A DNA stretch of 64,000 nucleotides from Kitasatospora viridis (GTDB lineage Bacteria > Actinomycetota > Actinomycetes > Streptomycetales > Streptomycetaceae), in NCBI RefSeq assembly GCF_007829815.1, contig NZ_VIWT01000006.1, forward strand, positions 496,001 through 560,000, written 5' to 3'. Of this stretch, positions 55,354 through 63,949 are shown piece after piece; the first letter of the stretch is position 1; each line of letters opens with the position of its first letter. A program made the translations under genes and the position numbers. Under the pieces are notes generated by a model. The model searched no databases, was not told where the DNA came from, and saw nothing but the letters and a program-made list of their open reading frames with translations.

Positions 55354-57549
55354 ATGTCCGTCCTTGCCCGCTGGTGCCACCGGCACCGGGTTGTGACCGT
55401 GTTGCTCTGGCTCGGCTTGCTGGTGGGCCTCGGCGTGGTGTCCGGCAAGGTCGGCACCGCCTACAGCAACAGCCTCTCGCTGCCCTCGACCGAGTCGAGC
55501 CAGGCGATGGACCTGCTGAAGTCGAGCCTGCCCGCGGCCGCCGGCGACCAGGACACCGTCGTCTGGCACACCACCGACGGCACCCCGGTGACCGACCCGG
55601 CGGTCAAGGACCGGATGGCCGGCGCGTTGGACGCGATCGCGCACAGCCCCGGCATCGCCTCCGTCTCCAGCCCGTACGGCCCGCACGGCGCCGCGCAGAT
55701 CAGCGCTGACGGCCGCACCGCCTACGCGCAGGTGGTCTTCGACCAGGACGCGATGCACGTCTCCACCAGCGAGGCCGACCAGGTGGTCAAGCTCGCCGAC
55801 CAGGCCCGCACCCCGGCGCTGGACGTGCAGGCGGGCGGCTCGGCGATCGGCAAGACCGAGCAGCACATGGGCGGCACCAGCGAGCTGGTCGGCATCATGG
55901 CCGCGCTCGCCATCCTGCTGCTGATCTTCCGCTCGGCCTGGGCCGCCGTGCTGCCGGTGGTCACCGGCGCGGCCGGGGTCGGGGCCGGCGTGCTCGGCAT
56001 CGGCATGCTCAGCCACGCCGTCTCGCTCGCCGACACCGCGCCGACGCTGGCCTCGCTGGTCGGCCTCGGCGTCGGCATCGACTACGCGCTCTTCGTGGTC
56101 AACCGGCACCGCAAGGGCCTGATGGCCGGCCTGAGCGTCGAGGAGTCGGTGGTCCGGGCGCTGAACACCTCCGGGCGCGCCGTGGTCTTCGCCGGCGCCA
56201 CCGTGGTGGTCGCGCTGCTCGGCATGCTGGTGCTCGGCATCGGCTTCCTGAACGGCATGGCGATCGGCGCCGCGCTCACCGTCGCCTTCACCGTGCTGGC
56301 CGCCACCACCCTGCTGCCCGCGCTGCTCGGCCTGCTGAAGCTGCGGGTGCTGAGCCGCCGTCAGCGCCGCCAGCTGGCCGCCGGGGTGACGCAGGACCAC
56401 AACGACAGCGGCGCCTTCGGCCGCTGGGCGAAGAAGGTCGAGGCCCGGCCGCTGAGCAAGGCCCTGATCGCGCTCCTGGTACTGGTCACCGTCTCGCTGC
56501 CGGTGCTCTCGCTGCGCCTCGGCAGCTCCGACGCGGGCAACAACCCGAAGACCAGCACCACCCGGCAGGCCTACGACCTGATGGCCCAGGGCTTCGGCCC
56601 CGGCTCCAACGGGCCGCTGCTGCTGGTCGCCGAGACCAGCGGGCCGCAGGACCAGCAGGCGCTGGACCACCTGGTCACCGAGCTGAAGACGACGCCGGGC
56701 GTGGCCCGGGTGGCGGAGCTGCCGGCCAAGCCCGGCCAGCAGGTCACCGCCGTCAGCGTGGTGCCGACCACCTCGCCGCAGTCCGCGCAGACCTCGGACC
56801 TGATCACCCACCTGCGCCACGACGTGATCCCGCAGGCCGAGCACGGCACCGGCCTGAAGGTGCTGGTCGGCGGCGCGACCGCGACCTCGGCCGACTTCGC
56901 CGACGTGCTCACCGGCAAGCTGCCGCTGTTCGTCGCCATCATCGTCGGCCTCGGCTGCCTGCTGATGATGATCGCCTTCCGCAGCCTGCTGGTACCGCTG
57001 CTCGGCGCCGTGATGAACCTGCTCACCATGGGCGTGGCGTTCGGCGCGATCATCGCGGTCTTCCAGTGGGGTTGGGGATCGGAGGCGCTCGGCGCCGGCG
57101 CGGCCGGACCGGTGGAGGCCTTCGCCCCCACCATGATCATCGCGATCCTGTTCGGCCTCTCGATGGACTACCAGGTCTTCCTGATCAGCCGGATGCACGA
57201 GGAGTGGCACCGCACCGGCGACAACCGCCGCTCCGTCCGGGTCGGCCACGGCGAGACCGGACTGGTGATCACCGCCGCCGCCGTGATCATGGGCTCGGTG
57301 TTCGCCAGCTTCGTCTTCGGCGGCCAGCGCATGATCGCCGAGTTCGGCGTCGGCCTCGCCGTGGCGGTGCTCGCCGACGTGCTGCTGGTGCGCCTGGTGC
57401 TGGTCCCGGCGCTGATGCACAAGTTCGGCCGGGCCAACTGGTGGCTGCCGCGCTGGCTCGACCGGGTCCTGCCGCACGTGTCCGTCGAGGGCGAACCCGA
57501 CCCGGAGCCGGCCCGCGCGCCCGAGCTCACGGTGGTCGGTCCGCGCTGA
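55354..57549 (+). CDS. MMPL-family RND transporter
   Basis: 731 residues, the usual actinobacterial length. There are twelve expected membrane segments in two halves: one at about 12-32, exported loop (about 35-170), a bundle at about 175-330, the second single segment at about 368-388, second loop, and the last bundle (about 525-700). The signature GVGIDYALFVVNRHR in the first half and the matching GLSMDYQVFLISRMHEE in the second carry the proton-relay Asp-Tyr pairs. It exports lipids or hydrophobic drugs using proton force. CAGGAGG precedes the ATG. The kinase gene starts 29 bases after the stop, so system 3 is likely co-transcribed. Confidence 0.93.
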   Translation: MSVLARWCHRHRVVTVLLWLGLLVGLGVVSGKVGTAYSNSLSLPSTESSQAMDLLKSSLPAAAGDQDTVVWHTTDGTPVTDPAVKDRMAGALDAIAHSPGIASVSSPYGPHGAAQISADGRTAYAQVVFDQDAMHVSTSEADQVVKLADQARTPALDVQAGGSAIGKTEQHMGGTSELVGIMAALAILLLIFRSAWAAVLPVVTGAAGVGAGVLGIGMLSHAVSLADTAPTLASLVGLGVGIDYALFVVNRHRKGLMAGLSVEESVVRALNTSGRAVVFAGATVVVALLGMLVLGIGFLNGMAIGAALTVAFTVLAATTLLPALLGLLKLRVLSRRQRRQLAAGVTQDHNDSGAFGRWAKKVEARPLSKALIALLVLVTVSLPVLSLRLGSSDAGNNPKTSTTRQAYDLMAQGFGPGSNGPLLLVAETSGPQDQQALDHLVTELKTTPGVARVAELPAKPGQQVTAVSVVPTTSPQSAQTSDLITHLRHDVIPQAEHGTGLKVLVGGATATSADFADVLTGKLPLFVAIIVGLGCLLMMIAFRSLLVPLLGAVMNLLTMGVAFGAIIAVFQWGWGSEALGAGAAGPVEAFAPTMIIAILFGLSMDYQVFLISRMHEEWHRTGDNRRSVRVGHGETGLVITAAAVIMGSVFASFVFGGQRMIAEFGVGLAVAVLADVLLVRLVLVPALMHKFGRANWWLPRWLDRVLPHVSVEGEPDPEPARAPELTVVGPR

Positions 57550-57577
57550 CCGGCGCACCTAAGGTGGAGGGGTGGCG

Positions 57578-58741
57578 ATGATCGAACGGTACCGGGACTG
57601 GCAGCGGATGCGGCCCGCCCTCGCCGACGTCATCGCCACCCTCATCTGCCTGGCGATCGGCGTGCCGATCGCCCTGACCACCGCCTACCAGCAGCACAAG
57701 CGGGTCTCGGTCACCATGGCCGTGCTGCTGCTCTCCTGCCTGCCGCTGCTCGTCCGCAGCCGCTGGCCGATCCCGGTCGCCGCGGCCACCGTGCTGGCCT
57801 GCGAGCTCAGCTTCGCGCTCACCCCCGCCGTGGCCTCCACCCCGATCTCGGTGATCTTCGCCCTCTACTGGGTGGCCGTCACCACCGACCGGGCCACCTC
57901 CTGGCGCACCGGCTGCGCCTCGGCCGCCGTCCTGCTCCTCTCCGGCCTGCTCTTCCGCCCCGGTGTGGAGCGGCTGGCCGAGAACCTCGGCGTGCTCGGC
58001 TGGACCGGCGCCGCCATCGCGCTCGGCGACGCCCTGCGCAGCCGCCGCGAACTGCTGCTCTCCTACCGCGAACGGGCCGAGCGCGCCGAACGCACTAAGG
58101 AGGCCGAGGCCCAGAAACGGGTCACCGAGGAGCGGATCCGGATCGCCCGCGAGCTGCACGACGTGGTGGCCCACCACATCACCCTGGTCAACGCCCAGGC
58201 CGGCGTCGCCCACCACCTGATGCGCCGTGACCCCGAGCACGCCTACCAGGCGCTGGAGCGGATCCGCGACACCAGCCGGGCCGCCCTGGACGAACTGCGC
58301 GCCACCGTCGGCCTGCTGCGCGGACGCGACGACGGCGAGGAGCCGCGCGAGCCCACCCCCGGGCTGGCCGACCTGCCGGCGCTGCTCGACTCCTTCCGGC
58401 ACGCCGGGCTCACCGTCGGCCTGGAGCGCGGCGGCCCCGACGGCGAACTGCCCCAGCTGACCGAGCTCACCGCCTACCGGATCATCCAGGAGGCGCTGAC
58501 CAACACCCACAAGCACGCCGGGGCGGGCGCCGCCCTGGTCCGGCTGGAGACCGGCGCCGCGGCCCTGACCATCACCGTCACCGACGACGGGAACGGCCGC
58601 GGCGGCGGACCCGGCACCGGCCACGGCATGATCGGCATGCACGAGCGCGCCCGCTCCGCCGGCGGCACCCTGAGCGCCGGCCCGCGCCCGGGCGGCGGCT
58701 TCCGGGTGCACGCCGAACTCCCCCTGCGACCCAAGGGCTGA
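57578..58741 (+). CDS. Sensor histidine kinase, NarL/DesK type (system 3)
   Basis: 387 residues. Four to five hydrophobic segments (about 15-150), then the phosphoacceptor motif RELHDVVAHH with His194, and HATPase_c with EALTNTHKHAG, DDGNGRGGG and HGMIGMHERARSAGG. ATG at 57578 has GGAGG 7 bases upstream; the GTG at 57572 is too close to that site. It follows the MMPL gene closely and is followed after 3 bases by its regulator, so it probably senses envelope stress or a compound exported by MMPL. This link is inferred from gene order. Confidence 0.92.
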   Translation: MIERYRDWQRMRPALADVIATLICLAIGVPIALTTAYQQHKRVSVTMAVLLLSCLPLLVRSRWPIPVAAATVLACELSFALTPAVASTPISVIFALYWVAVTTDRATSWRTGCASAAVLLLSGLLFRPGVERLAENLGVLGWTGAAIALGDALRSRRELLLSYRERAERAERTKEAEAQKRVTEERIRIARELHDVVAHHITLVNAQAGVAHHLMRRDPEHAYQALERIRDTSRAALDELRATVGLLRGRDDGEEPREPTPGLADLPALLDSFRHAGLTVGLERGGPDGELPQLTELTAYRIIQEALTNTHKHAGAGAALVRLETGAAALTITVTDDGNGRGGGPGTGHGMIGMHERARSAGGTLSAGPRPGGGFRVHAELPLRPKG

Positions 58742-58744
58742 CCC

Positions 58745-59413
58745 ATGACCATCCGCGTGCTGCTCGCCGACGACCAGGCCCTGCTGCGCGGCACCTTCCG
58801 CCTGCTGATCGACTCCACCGAGGACCTGGAGGTGGTCGGCGAGGCGGGCAACGGTCGCCAGGCCGTCACCATGGCCCGGGCCCTGCGGCCCGACCTGGTG
58901 CTGATGGACATCCGGATGCCCGAGCTGGACGGCGTGGCCGCCACCCGGGAGATCACCGCCGACCCGGAGCTGGGCGCGGTCAAGGTGCTGGTGCTGACCA
59001 CCTTCGAGAACGACGGCTACGTCGCGGAGGCGCTGCGGGCCGGCGCCGGCGGGTTCCTCGGCAAGGGCATCGACCCGGAGGAACTGCTCACCGCGATCCG
59101 GGTGGTGGCCGCCGGCGAGGCCCTGCTCTCGCCCGCCGCCACCCGCTCGCTGATCAGCCGCTTCCTCGCCCAGCCCGCCCTGCCGGACGGCGTGCCGGCC
59201 CGGCTGTCCGCGCTCACCGCCCGCGAGCTGGAGGTGGTCACCCTGGTCGCGGCGGGCCTGTCCAACGAGGACATCGCCGCCCGGCTGTTCATCACCCCGC
59301 TCACCGCGAAGACCCACGTCAACCGCGCGATGGCCAAGCTGGACGCCCGCGACCGGGCCCAACTGGTGGTGATCGCCTACCAGTCGGGCCTGGCCCGGGC
59401 GGGCGAGGCGTGA
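58745..59413 (+). CDS. LuxR/NarL-family response regulator (system 3)
   Basis: 222 residues. The receiver domain has DD at 9-10, phosphoacceptor Asp55 in VLMDIRMPE, Thr in VLTTFEN and Lys in FLGKGIDP. The LuxR-type DNA-binding domain (about 150-215) has LTARELEVVTLVAAG and TAKTHVNRAMAKL. It starts 3 bases after the kinase stop. The likely target is the MMPL-kinase-regulator operon itself. Confidence 0.93.
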   Translation: MTIRVLLADDQALLRGTFRLLIDSTEDLEVVGEAGNGRQAVTMARALRPDLVLMDIRMPELDGVAATREITADPELGAVKVLVLTTFENDGYVAEALRAGAGGFLGKGIDPEELLTAIRVVAAGEALLSPAATRSLISRFLAQPALPDGVPARLSALTARELEVVTLVAAGLSNEDIAARLFITPLTAKTHVNRAMAKLDARDRAQLVVIAYQSGLARAGEA

Positions 59414-59444
59414 GCGGCGGTCACGCCCACGCCCCCACGGGGCA

Positions 59445-60233
59445 TCAGTGCGGGAGGTTCCACACCTGGTTGGCGGCGCCGTTGCAGTCCCAGATGCCGA
59501 GCTGGTTGCCGTTGTTGGTGCCGAAGCCCAGGTCGTCCAGGCAGCGGCCGGACTGCGGGTTGACCAGCGAGCCGTTGGCCTGCGCCTTCCACTGCTGCGA
59601 GCCGGTGCCGTTGCAGTCGTAGAGCTGGACCATGGTGTGGTTGGCGGTGCCGCCGCCGGTCACGTCCATGCACTTGCCGAGCACCCGCAGGGTCCCGTCG
59701 GTGGCGACGGTCCAGTGCTGGGCGTTGGTGCCGTTGCAGTCGTAGATCTGGATCGGGGTGCCGTTGGCGGTGTTGGCGCCCTGGTCGTCGATGCACTTGC
59801 CGACGTAGCCGGTGATCTGGCCCTGCGGGCCGGACACCGGCGGCGGCACGACGCCGGTGAAGACGACCTGCTCGAACAGGATGGTGTCGTTGAAGCCGCA
59901 CTGGGCGGTGCTCTGCCCGGGGCCCACCACCGGGCCGCCGATCGCGAAGGTCGTGAAGGGGCCGTTGCCGTTGATGTAGTACTGGCACTGCGCCTGCACG
60001 TGCCAGATCTGGTTCGCGGCGATGCCGGTACAGATCCCCACCACGGTGCCGCCGCCCGCGGCGAAGGCGTTGCAGCTGCCGGCCATCGGCGCGGCCGGGG
60101 CGTTCTTCACCGCGGTCGACGCCGGGGCGGCCTTGGCGGTGCTGGGGGCGGCCGCCTGCGCGGCGGCGGGGGCGGTGAGGGCCGCGGCGGAGGCCAGCAG
60201 CGTGGTCATCAGGACGGCAGCGGTACGGCGCAT
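59445..60233 (-). CDS. Secreted ricin-type beta-trefoil lectin
   Basis: 262 residues. The signal peptide is at about 1-27, then a short Ala/Pro linker. An N-terminal Cys-rich part (about 52-125; AQCQYYINGNG, AQCGFND) of unknown fold is followed by a ricin-type trefoil (about 135-262) with three QxW-like repeats (AQHWTV, SQQWKA, NQVWNL) and CIDD, CMDV and CLDD sugar-binding motifs. It binds galactose-type glycans outside the cell; no catalytic domain is present. Its trefoil is like that of the GH27 enzyme at 35638. Confidence 0.9.
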   Translation of the reverse strand: MRRTAAVLMTTLLASAAALTAPAAAQAAAPSTAKAAPASTAVKNAPAAPMAGSCNAFAAGGGTVVGICTGIAANQIWHVQAQCQYYINGNGPFTTFAIGGPVVGPGQSTAQCGFNDTILFEQVVFTGVVPPPVSGPQGQITGYVGKCIDDQGANTANGTPIQIYDCNGTNAQHWTVATDGTLRVLGKCMDVTGGGTANHTMVQLYDCNGTGSQQWKAQANGSLVNPQSGRCLDDLGFGTNNGNQLGIWDCNGAANQVWNLPH

Positions 60234-60313
60234 GGGGGACGAATCCCTTTCGGTGAGTGTTCGGTGAGTGAGACGTGTGCCTTGTCGCTCAGGCGTTCAC
60301 CATTGCTGCCAGG

Positions 60314-60343
60314 AGCATGCCAGCATCATCGAACAGGCGTCAA
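60314..60343 (-). promoter_or_regulatory. Possible promoter of the lectin gene
   Basis: On the minus strand TTGACG (60343-60338) and CATGCT (60319-60314) are 18 bases apart, about 80 bases before the lectin start, in an AT-richer region. Confidence 0.4.
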
Positions 60344-60483
60344 CGGATGTGGCCACTACCGATCACTTCATTCATCTCAGCACATGCGCCTCGCCGACGC
60401 CACCCGCCCCGGTGGCGAACGCGTCACCAGCGGAGTCGAACTGACGGACCATCAATCAGCGGGGCGCCGGCAGGACAGGCAGG

Positions 60484-61104
60484 TCACTCGAAACGCGCCG
60501 GGTCGCCCGCCCCGCGCCGGACGATCTCCGCGGCACCGCTGGAGAAGTCGATCACCGTCGTGGGCTCCGTGCCGCAGTCGCCCGAATCCACCACGGCGTC
60601 CAGCAGGTGGTCGAGCCGCTCCTTGATCTCCCACCCCTGCGTCATCGGCTCGTCCTCGCCGGGCAGCAGCAGGGTGCTGGAGAGCAGTGGCTCACCGAGC
60701 TCGGTGAGCAGGGCCCTGGTGACGGTGTGGTCGGGGATCCTGACCCCCACCGTTTTCTTCTTCGGGTGCATCAGCCGGCGCGGCACCTCCTTGGTGGCGG
60801 GCAGGATGAAGGTGTAGCTGCCCGGCGTCGCGGCCTTGACGGCGCGGAAGACGTTGTTGTCGAGCCGGACGAACTGCCCCAGCTGCGCGAAGTCCACGCA
60901 CATCAGGGTGAAGTGGTGGCGCTCGTCCAGCCGCCGGATCGACCGGATCCGCTCCAGCCCGTCATGGTTGTCCAGCCGGCAGCCCAGGGCGAAACAGGAG
61001 TCGGTCGGGTACGCGATCAGGGCCCCGGAGCGGAGGCTGTCGGCCACCGTGCTGATGGTGCGCGGCTGCGGAGAGGCCGGGTGCACGTCGAAGTACTTCG
61101 CCAT
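60484..61104 (-). CDS. YrdC/Sua5-family protein (YciO-like)
   Basis: 206 residues. It has the YrdC dsRNA/nucleotide-binding pattern: LRSGALIAYPTDSCFALGC near the N-terminus, RRLDERHHFTLMCVDFAQ, ATPGSYTFILPATKEVPRR and VGVRIPDH, followed by the conserved PLLSSTLLLPG. This is the YciO sub-type rather than the principal threonylcarbamoyl-AMP synthase, so a tRNA t6A role is possible but not assured. TAGGGT on its strand ends 6 bases before the ATG with no ribosome site, so the mRNA is probably leaderless. Confidence 0.88.
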   Translation of the reverse strand: MAKYFDVHPASPQPRTISTVADSLRSGALIAYPTDSCFALGCRLDNHDGLERIRSIRRLDERHHFTLMCVDFAQLGQFVRLDNNVFRAVKAATPGSYTFILPATKEVPRRLMHPKKKTVGVRIPDHTVTRALLTELGEPLLSSTLLLPGEDEPMTQGWEIKERLDHLLDAVVDSGDCGTEPTTVIDFSSGAAEIVRRGAGDPARFE

Positions 61105-61110
61105 TGGCCG

Positions 61111-61116
61111 ACCCTA
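61111..61116 (-). promoter_or_regulatory. -10 box of the leaderless YrdC-family gene
   Basis: TAGGGT on the minus strand is followed by CGGCCA and the ATG, placing the start of transcription at the A of the ATG. Confidence 0.55.
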
Positions 61117-61368
61117 GCGGGATCCGCGCCCGGCCGTCGCATCCCGCCCGGCGCGTTCGGGAAAGCGCGCCGTTCGGCAGTCGCGCGTTGGGCCGGTTCG
61201 CCGATCCGCTCACCCCTGCGGGGCGCTGGGCGGGCCGACCGGACCGGGCGGCCGGGAGGATGGACGGCGATGGGCTCGCCGGGGTCGGCGGGCCGGTGCC
61301 GCCCGACGGGGCGTCACCGACCCGGCCCAGGGCGGCGCGCAGCCGAAGTCCCCGGGCTAGGGAGAGGC

Positions 61369-62562
61369 ATGACGGAGATCGACGCCAGGAGCGAGCGGCA
61401 GGCGGTGCGCCCCGCCCCGGACGCCAACCGACCCGACCTGCGGCGCGTCGGGGCGCACCCGGACTTCTGGTACCCGGTCGCGCTGTCCCGGCGGGTGCGC
61501 ACCGGGCGGGTGATCGCGACCTCCTTCGCCGGCGAGCGCATCGCCCTCTACCGCGGCCGCAGCGGCACCGTCCACGCACTGGAGGACCGGTGCGCGCACC
61601 GTCAGGTGCCGCTCAGCATGGGCGTCGTGGACGGCGAGACCCTGCGCTGCTGCTACCACGCGTGGGCCTACCGCGGCGACGGCCGCATCTCGCAGATCCC
61701 CTACCTGTCCAAGGGCGACGGCCGGCCGCCGCGCGGCGTGCGCGGCTACCCGGTCCGCGAGGCGTACGGCTTCGTGTTCGTCTTCCCGGGGGACCCGCAG
61801 AAGGCGGCGGTCACCGGACTGCCGCAGCTGCCGGCCTTCGGGACGCAGGCCTACCAGACCATGACGTTCTCCCGGACCGTGCGCTGCCACTACTCGTTCA
61901 TGCACGAGAACCTGCTCGACATGAACCACCAGTTCCTGCACCGGGGCGTGGTCGGCAAGCTCCGCCCCGAACTGCTGGACCGCCGCACCGACGCCCGGTC
62001 GGTGGAGGCCAGGTACCTGTTCACGCACACCGGGGGCAAGCGGAACCGGGGCGCGAACCTGCTGGCCGGCGAGGGCCTCGGCGGCCGCGACTCCAGCGAC
62101 GTCATGACCATCCGCACCGAGTACCCGTACCAGACGCTCGACCTCGTTCCGGAAGGCGCCGAGCGCCCCGCCTTCCGCCTCTGGGTCGCGTACGTGCCCG
62201 AGGACGCCGAGCAGCGCAGCTGCCACGCCTACGGCCTGCTGATGATCGAGAAGCCCCGGATCCCCGGCGCGCTGCGGCTGGCCTGGCCGTTCATCAGGCG
62301 CTTCACCGAGCGGGTGTTCGCCGAGGACCGGACGGCGGTCGAGGCCGAGCAGCGGGCCTGGGACGAGCAGGGCGGCGACCGCAACCACGAGGTCTTCCCG
62401 CTGATCCTGGACCTGCGCGAGGTGCTGCGCACCAACGGCGTGCCGATCGGCTCCCCGGCGAACGGCTGCGTGGCGAACGGCTCCCCACTGCACGGCTGCG
62501 CGGCGAACGACTCCCCGGCGAACGGCTGCGGGGTCGGCGCCTGCGCCGACCCCGACAGCTGA
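61369..62562 (+). CDS. Rieske non-heme iron oxygenase with Cys-bearing C-terminal repeat
   Basis: 397 residues. The N-terminal Rieske [2Fe-2S] domain has ligands Cys75, His77, Cys94 and His97 (CAH...CCYH). The catalytic domain carries the mononuclear iron motif LLDMNHQFLH (about 184-193). It would hydroxylate or desaturate an organic substrate using electrons from a reductase. The last 35 residues are three 10-residue repeats (GSPANGCVAN type) with a Cys in each, an extension not part of the oxygenase fold. GGGAGAGG precedes the ATG. A P450 gene follows after 55 bases, so the two oxygenases may act in one pathway. Confidence 0.9.
   Translation: MTEIDARSERQAVRPAPDANRPDLRRVGAHPDFWYPVALSRRVRTGRVIATSFAGERIALYRGRSGTVHALEDRCAHRQVPLSMGVVDGETLRCCYHAWAYRGDGRISQIPYLSKGDGRPPRGVRGYPVREAYGFVFVFPGDPQKAAVTGLPQLPAFGTQAYQTMTFSRTVRCHYSFMHENLLDMNHQFLHRGVVGKLRPELLDRRTDARSVEARYLFTHTGGKRNRGANLLAGEGLGGRDSSDVMTIRTEYPYQTLDLVPEGAERPAFRLWVAYVPEDAEQRSCHAYGLLMIEKPRIPGALRLAWPFIRRFTERVFAEDRTAVEAEQRAWDEQGGDRNHEVFPLILDLREVLRTNGVPIGSPANGCVANGSPLHGCAANDSPANGCGVGACADPDS
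62449..62538 (+). repeat. Three 30-base in-frame repeats in the Rieske gene
   Basis: Units at 62449, 62479 and 62509 encode GSPANGCVAN, GSPLHGCAAN and DSPANGCGVG. They are coding tandem repeats at the 3' end of the gene. Confidence 0.75.
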
Positions 62563-62603
62563 CCGGCCCCGCCGGCACCCTGGCCCACCGCGCGGCGCTG
62601 GCG

Positions 62604-62609
62604 TACCGT
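62604..62609 (+). promoter_or_regulatory. -10-like box before the P450 gene
   Basis: TACCGT fits TANNNT and ends 8 bases before the GTG at 62618, which has no ribosome site. The P450 may therefore have its own leaderless transcript besides any read-through from the Rieske gene. Confidence 0.35.
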
Positions 62610-62617
62610 CGATCGGC

Positions 62618-63931
62618 GTGGCTCTTGATCAGGCGCGGGTGAACCGGATCTTCCGTCCCGAGACGTACGCCGACGGCGTGCCGTACGACCTCTTCCGCGA
62701 ACTGCGGGCAGCGGCGCCGGTGGTGCGGGTCGAGGAACCGCCGGTGGGGGAGTGGCCGGCCGGGCCGGGGTACTGGGCGGTGCTGCGGCACGCCCACGTG
62801 AAGCACGTGCTGCGCACCCCGCAGGTGTTCTCCTCCCACGCGGGCGCGACCCAGATCCGCGACCCCGACACCGCCGGCGACCTGGAGTTCGCGCGGACCA
62901 TGATGCTCAACCAGGACCCGCCCGAGCACGCGCGGTTGCGGCGGATCATGGCGGCGGCGTTCACGCCCCGGGCGCTGGCCGAGCTGGCCACCGCGATCGA
63001 CTCGTGCGCCCGGGACCTGGTCGACTCGGTGCGCGGCTCGGGCGAGGCCGACTTCGTGCGGCTGGCCGCCGACCTGCCGGTGCGCACGCTCGCCTGGATC
63101 CTCGGCGTGCCCGAACAGGACCGGCAGCTGCTGGTGGACTGGTCGAACCGGGTGATCGGCTACCAGGACGCCGACTACGCCGACTCCGACACGGTCGACC
63201 CCGCCGGCCTCACCGACCTCGGCCGGACCGCCCTCGCCGCCCGGCCGACCCGCGCCGCCCCCGACGGCCGCCCCGTCAACCCCCGCTCCCGCGCCGCCCT
63301 GGCCGACATGTTCGGCTACGCCCACGGCCTCGCCGCCCGCCCCCGCCCCGGCAGCCTGCTCGCCCGGATGCGCGAAGGCGGCCTGAGCACCGAGGAGTTC
63401 GAGACGGCGTTCTTCCTCTTCGCGGTCGCCGGCAACGAGACCGTGCGCAACGCGCTGCCCGGAGGCCTGTACACGCTGCTCGGCCACCCGGACCAGTACC
63501 GTCTCCTGCTCCGCAACCCCGATCTCCTCGACCCGGCGGTCGAGGAGATGCTCCGGTTCTGGCCGCCCGTGCTGGACTTCCGGCGGACCGCCACTCAGGA
63601 CGTCGAGCTGGGCGGCCAGTTGATCCGGGCGGGCGAGAAGGTGGTCGTCTACCACGCCTCGGCCAACCGGGACGAGACGGTCTTCCCGGAGCCGGACCGC
63701 TTCGACATCGGGCGCACGCCGAACGACCACGTCAGCTTCGGCTACGGTCCGCACTTCTGCCTCGGAGCGCAGCTGGCCCGCCTGCAGATGAGGCTGATGC
63801 TCCGTCAGACACTGTTCAGGCTGCCCGAGTTGGAGTCAGCTGATGGGAAGCCACCCGCCCGACTGGTGTCGAACTTCCAGAACGGGCTCAAGGAGCTGCC
63901 GATCCGCTGGCGGACGGGCGCGGGAACCTGA
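62618..63931 (+). CDS. Cytochrome P450 (CYP124/125/142-like)
   Basis: 437 residues. The heme-binding loop FGYGPHFCLGAQ has the thiolate ligand Cys381. The K-helix ExxR is EMLR (about 311-314). The I-helix oxygen-activating motif reads AGNETVRNALPGG, with Asn-Glu in place of the usual Asp/Glu pair, a pattern shared with the sterol/terpenoid-oxidising CYP124, 125 and 142 families. The C-terminus is complete. It is soluble and needs a redox partner; the facing flavoprotein gene or the Rieske system's reductase are candidates. A steroid or terpenoid substrate is an inference from the I-helix only. Confidence 0.92.
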   Translation: MALDQARVNRIFRPETYADGVPYDLFRELRAAAPVVRVEEPPVGEWPAGPGYWAVLRHAHVKHVLRTPQVFSSHAGATQIRDPDTAGDLEFARTMMLNQDPPEHARLRRIMAAAFTPRALAELATAIDSCARDLVDSVRGSGEADFVRLAADLPVRTLAWILGVPEQDRQLLVDWSNRVIGYQDADYADSDTVDPAGLTDLGRTALAARPTRAAPDGRPVNPRSRAALADMFGYAHGLAARPRPGSLLARMREGGLSTEEFETAFFLFAVAGNETVRNALPGGLYTLLGHPDQYRLLLRNPDLLDPAVEEMLRFWPPVLDFRRTATQDVELGGQLIRAGEKVVVYHASANRDETVFPEPDRFDIGRTPNDHVSFGYGPHFCLGAQLARLQMRLMLRQTLFRLPELESADGKPPARLVSNFQNGLKELPIRWRTGAGT

Positions 63932-63949
63932 CGGCGCCGCGCGGCCCGT

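Noticed and set aside
62449..62538. Three 30-base repeats considered as a CRISPR array
   Set aside because: There are no spacers; the repeats are adjacent, in frame and encode the end of the Rieske protein.
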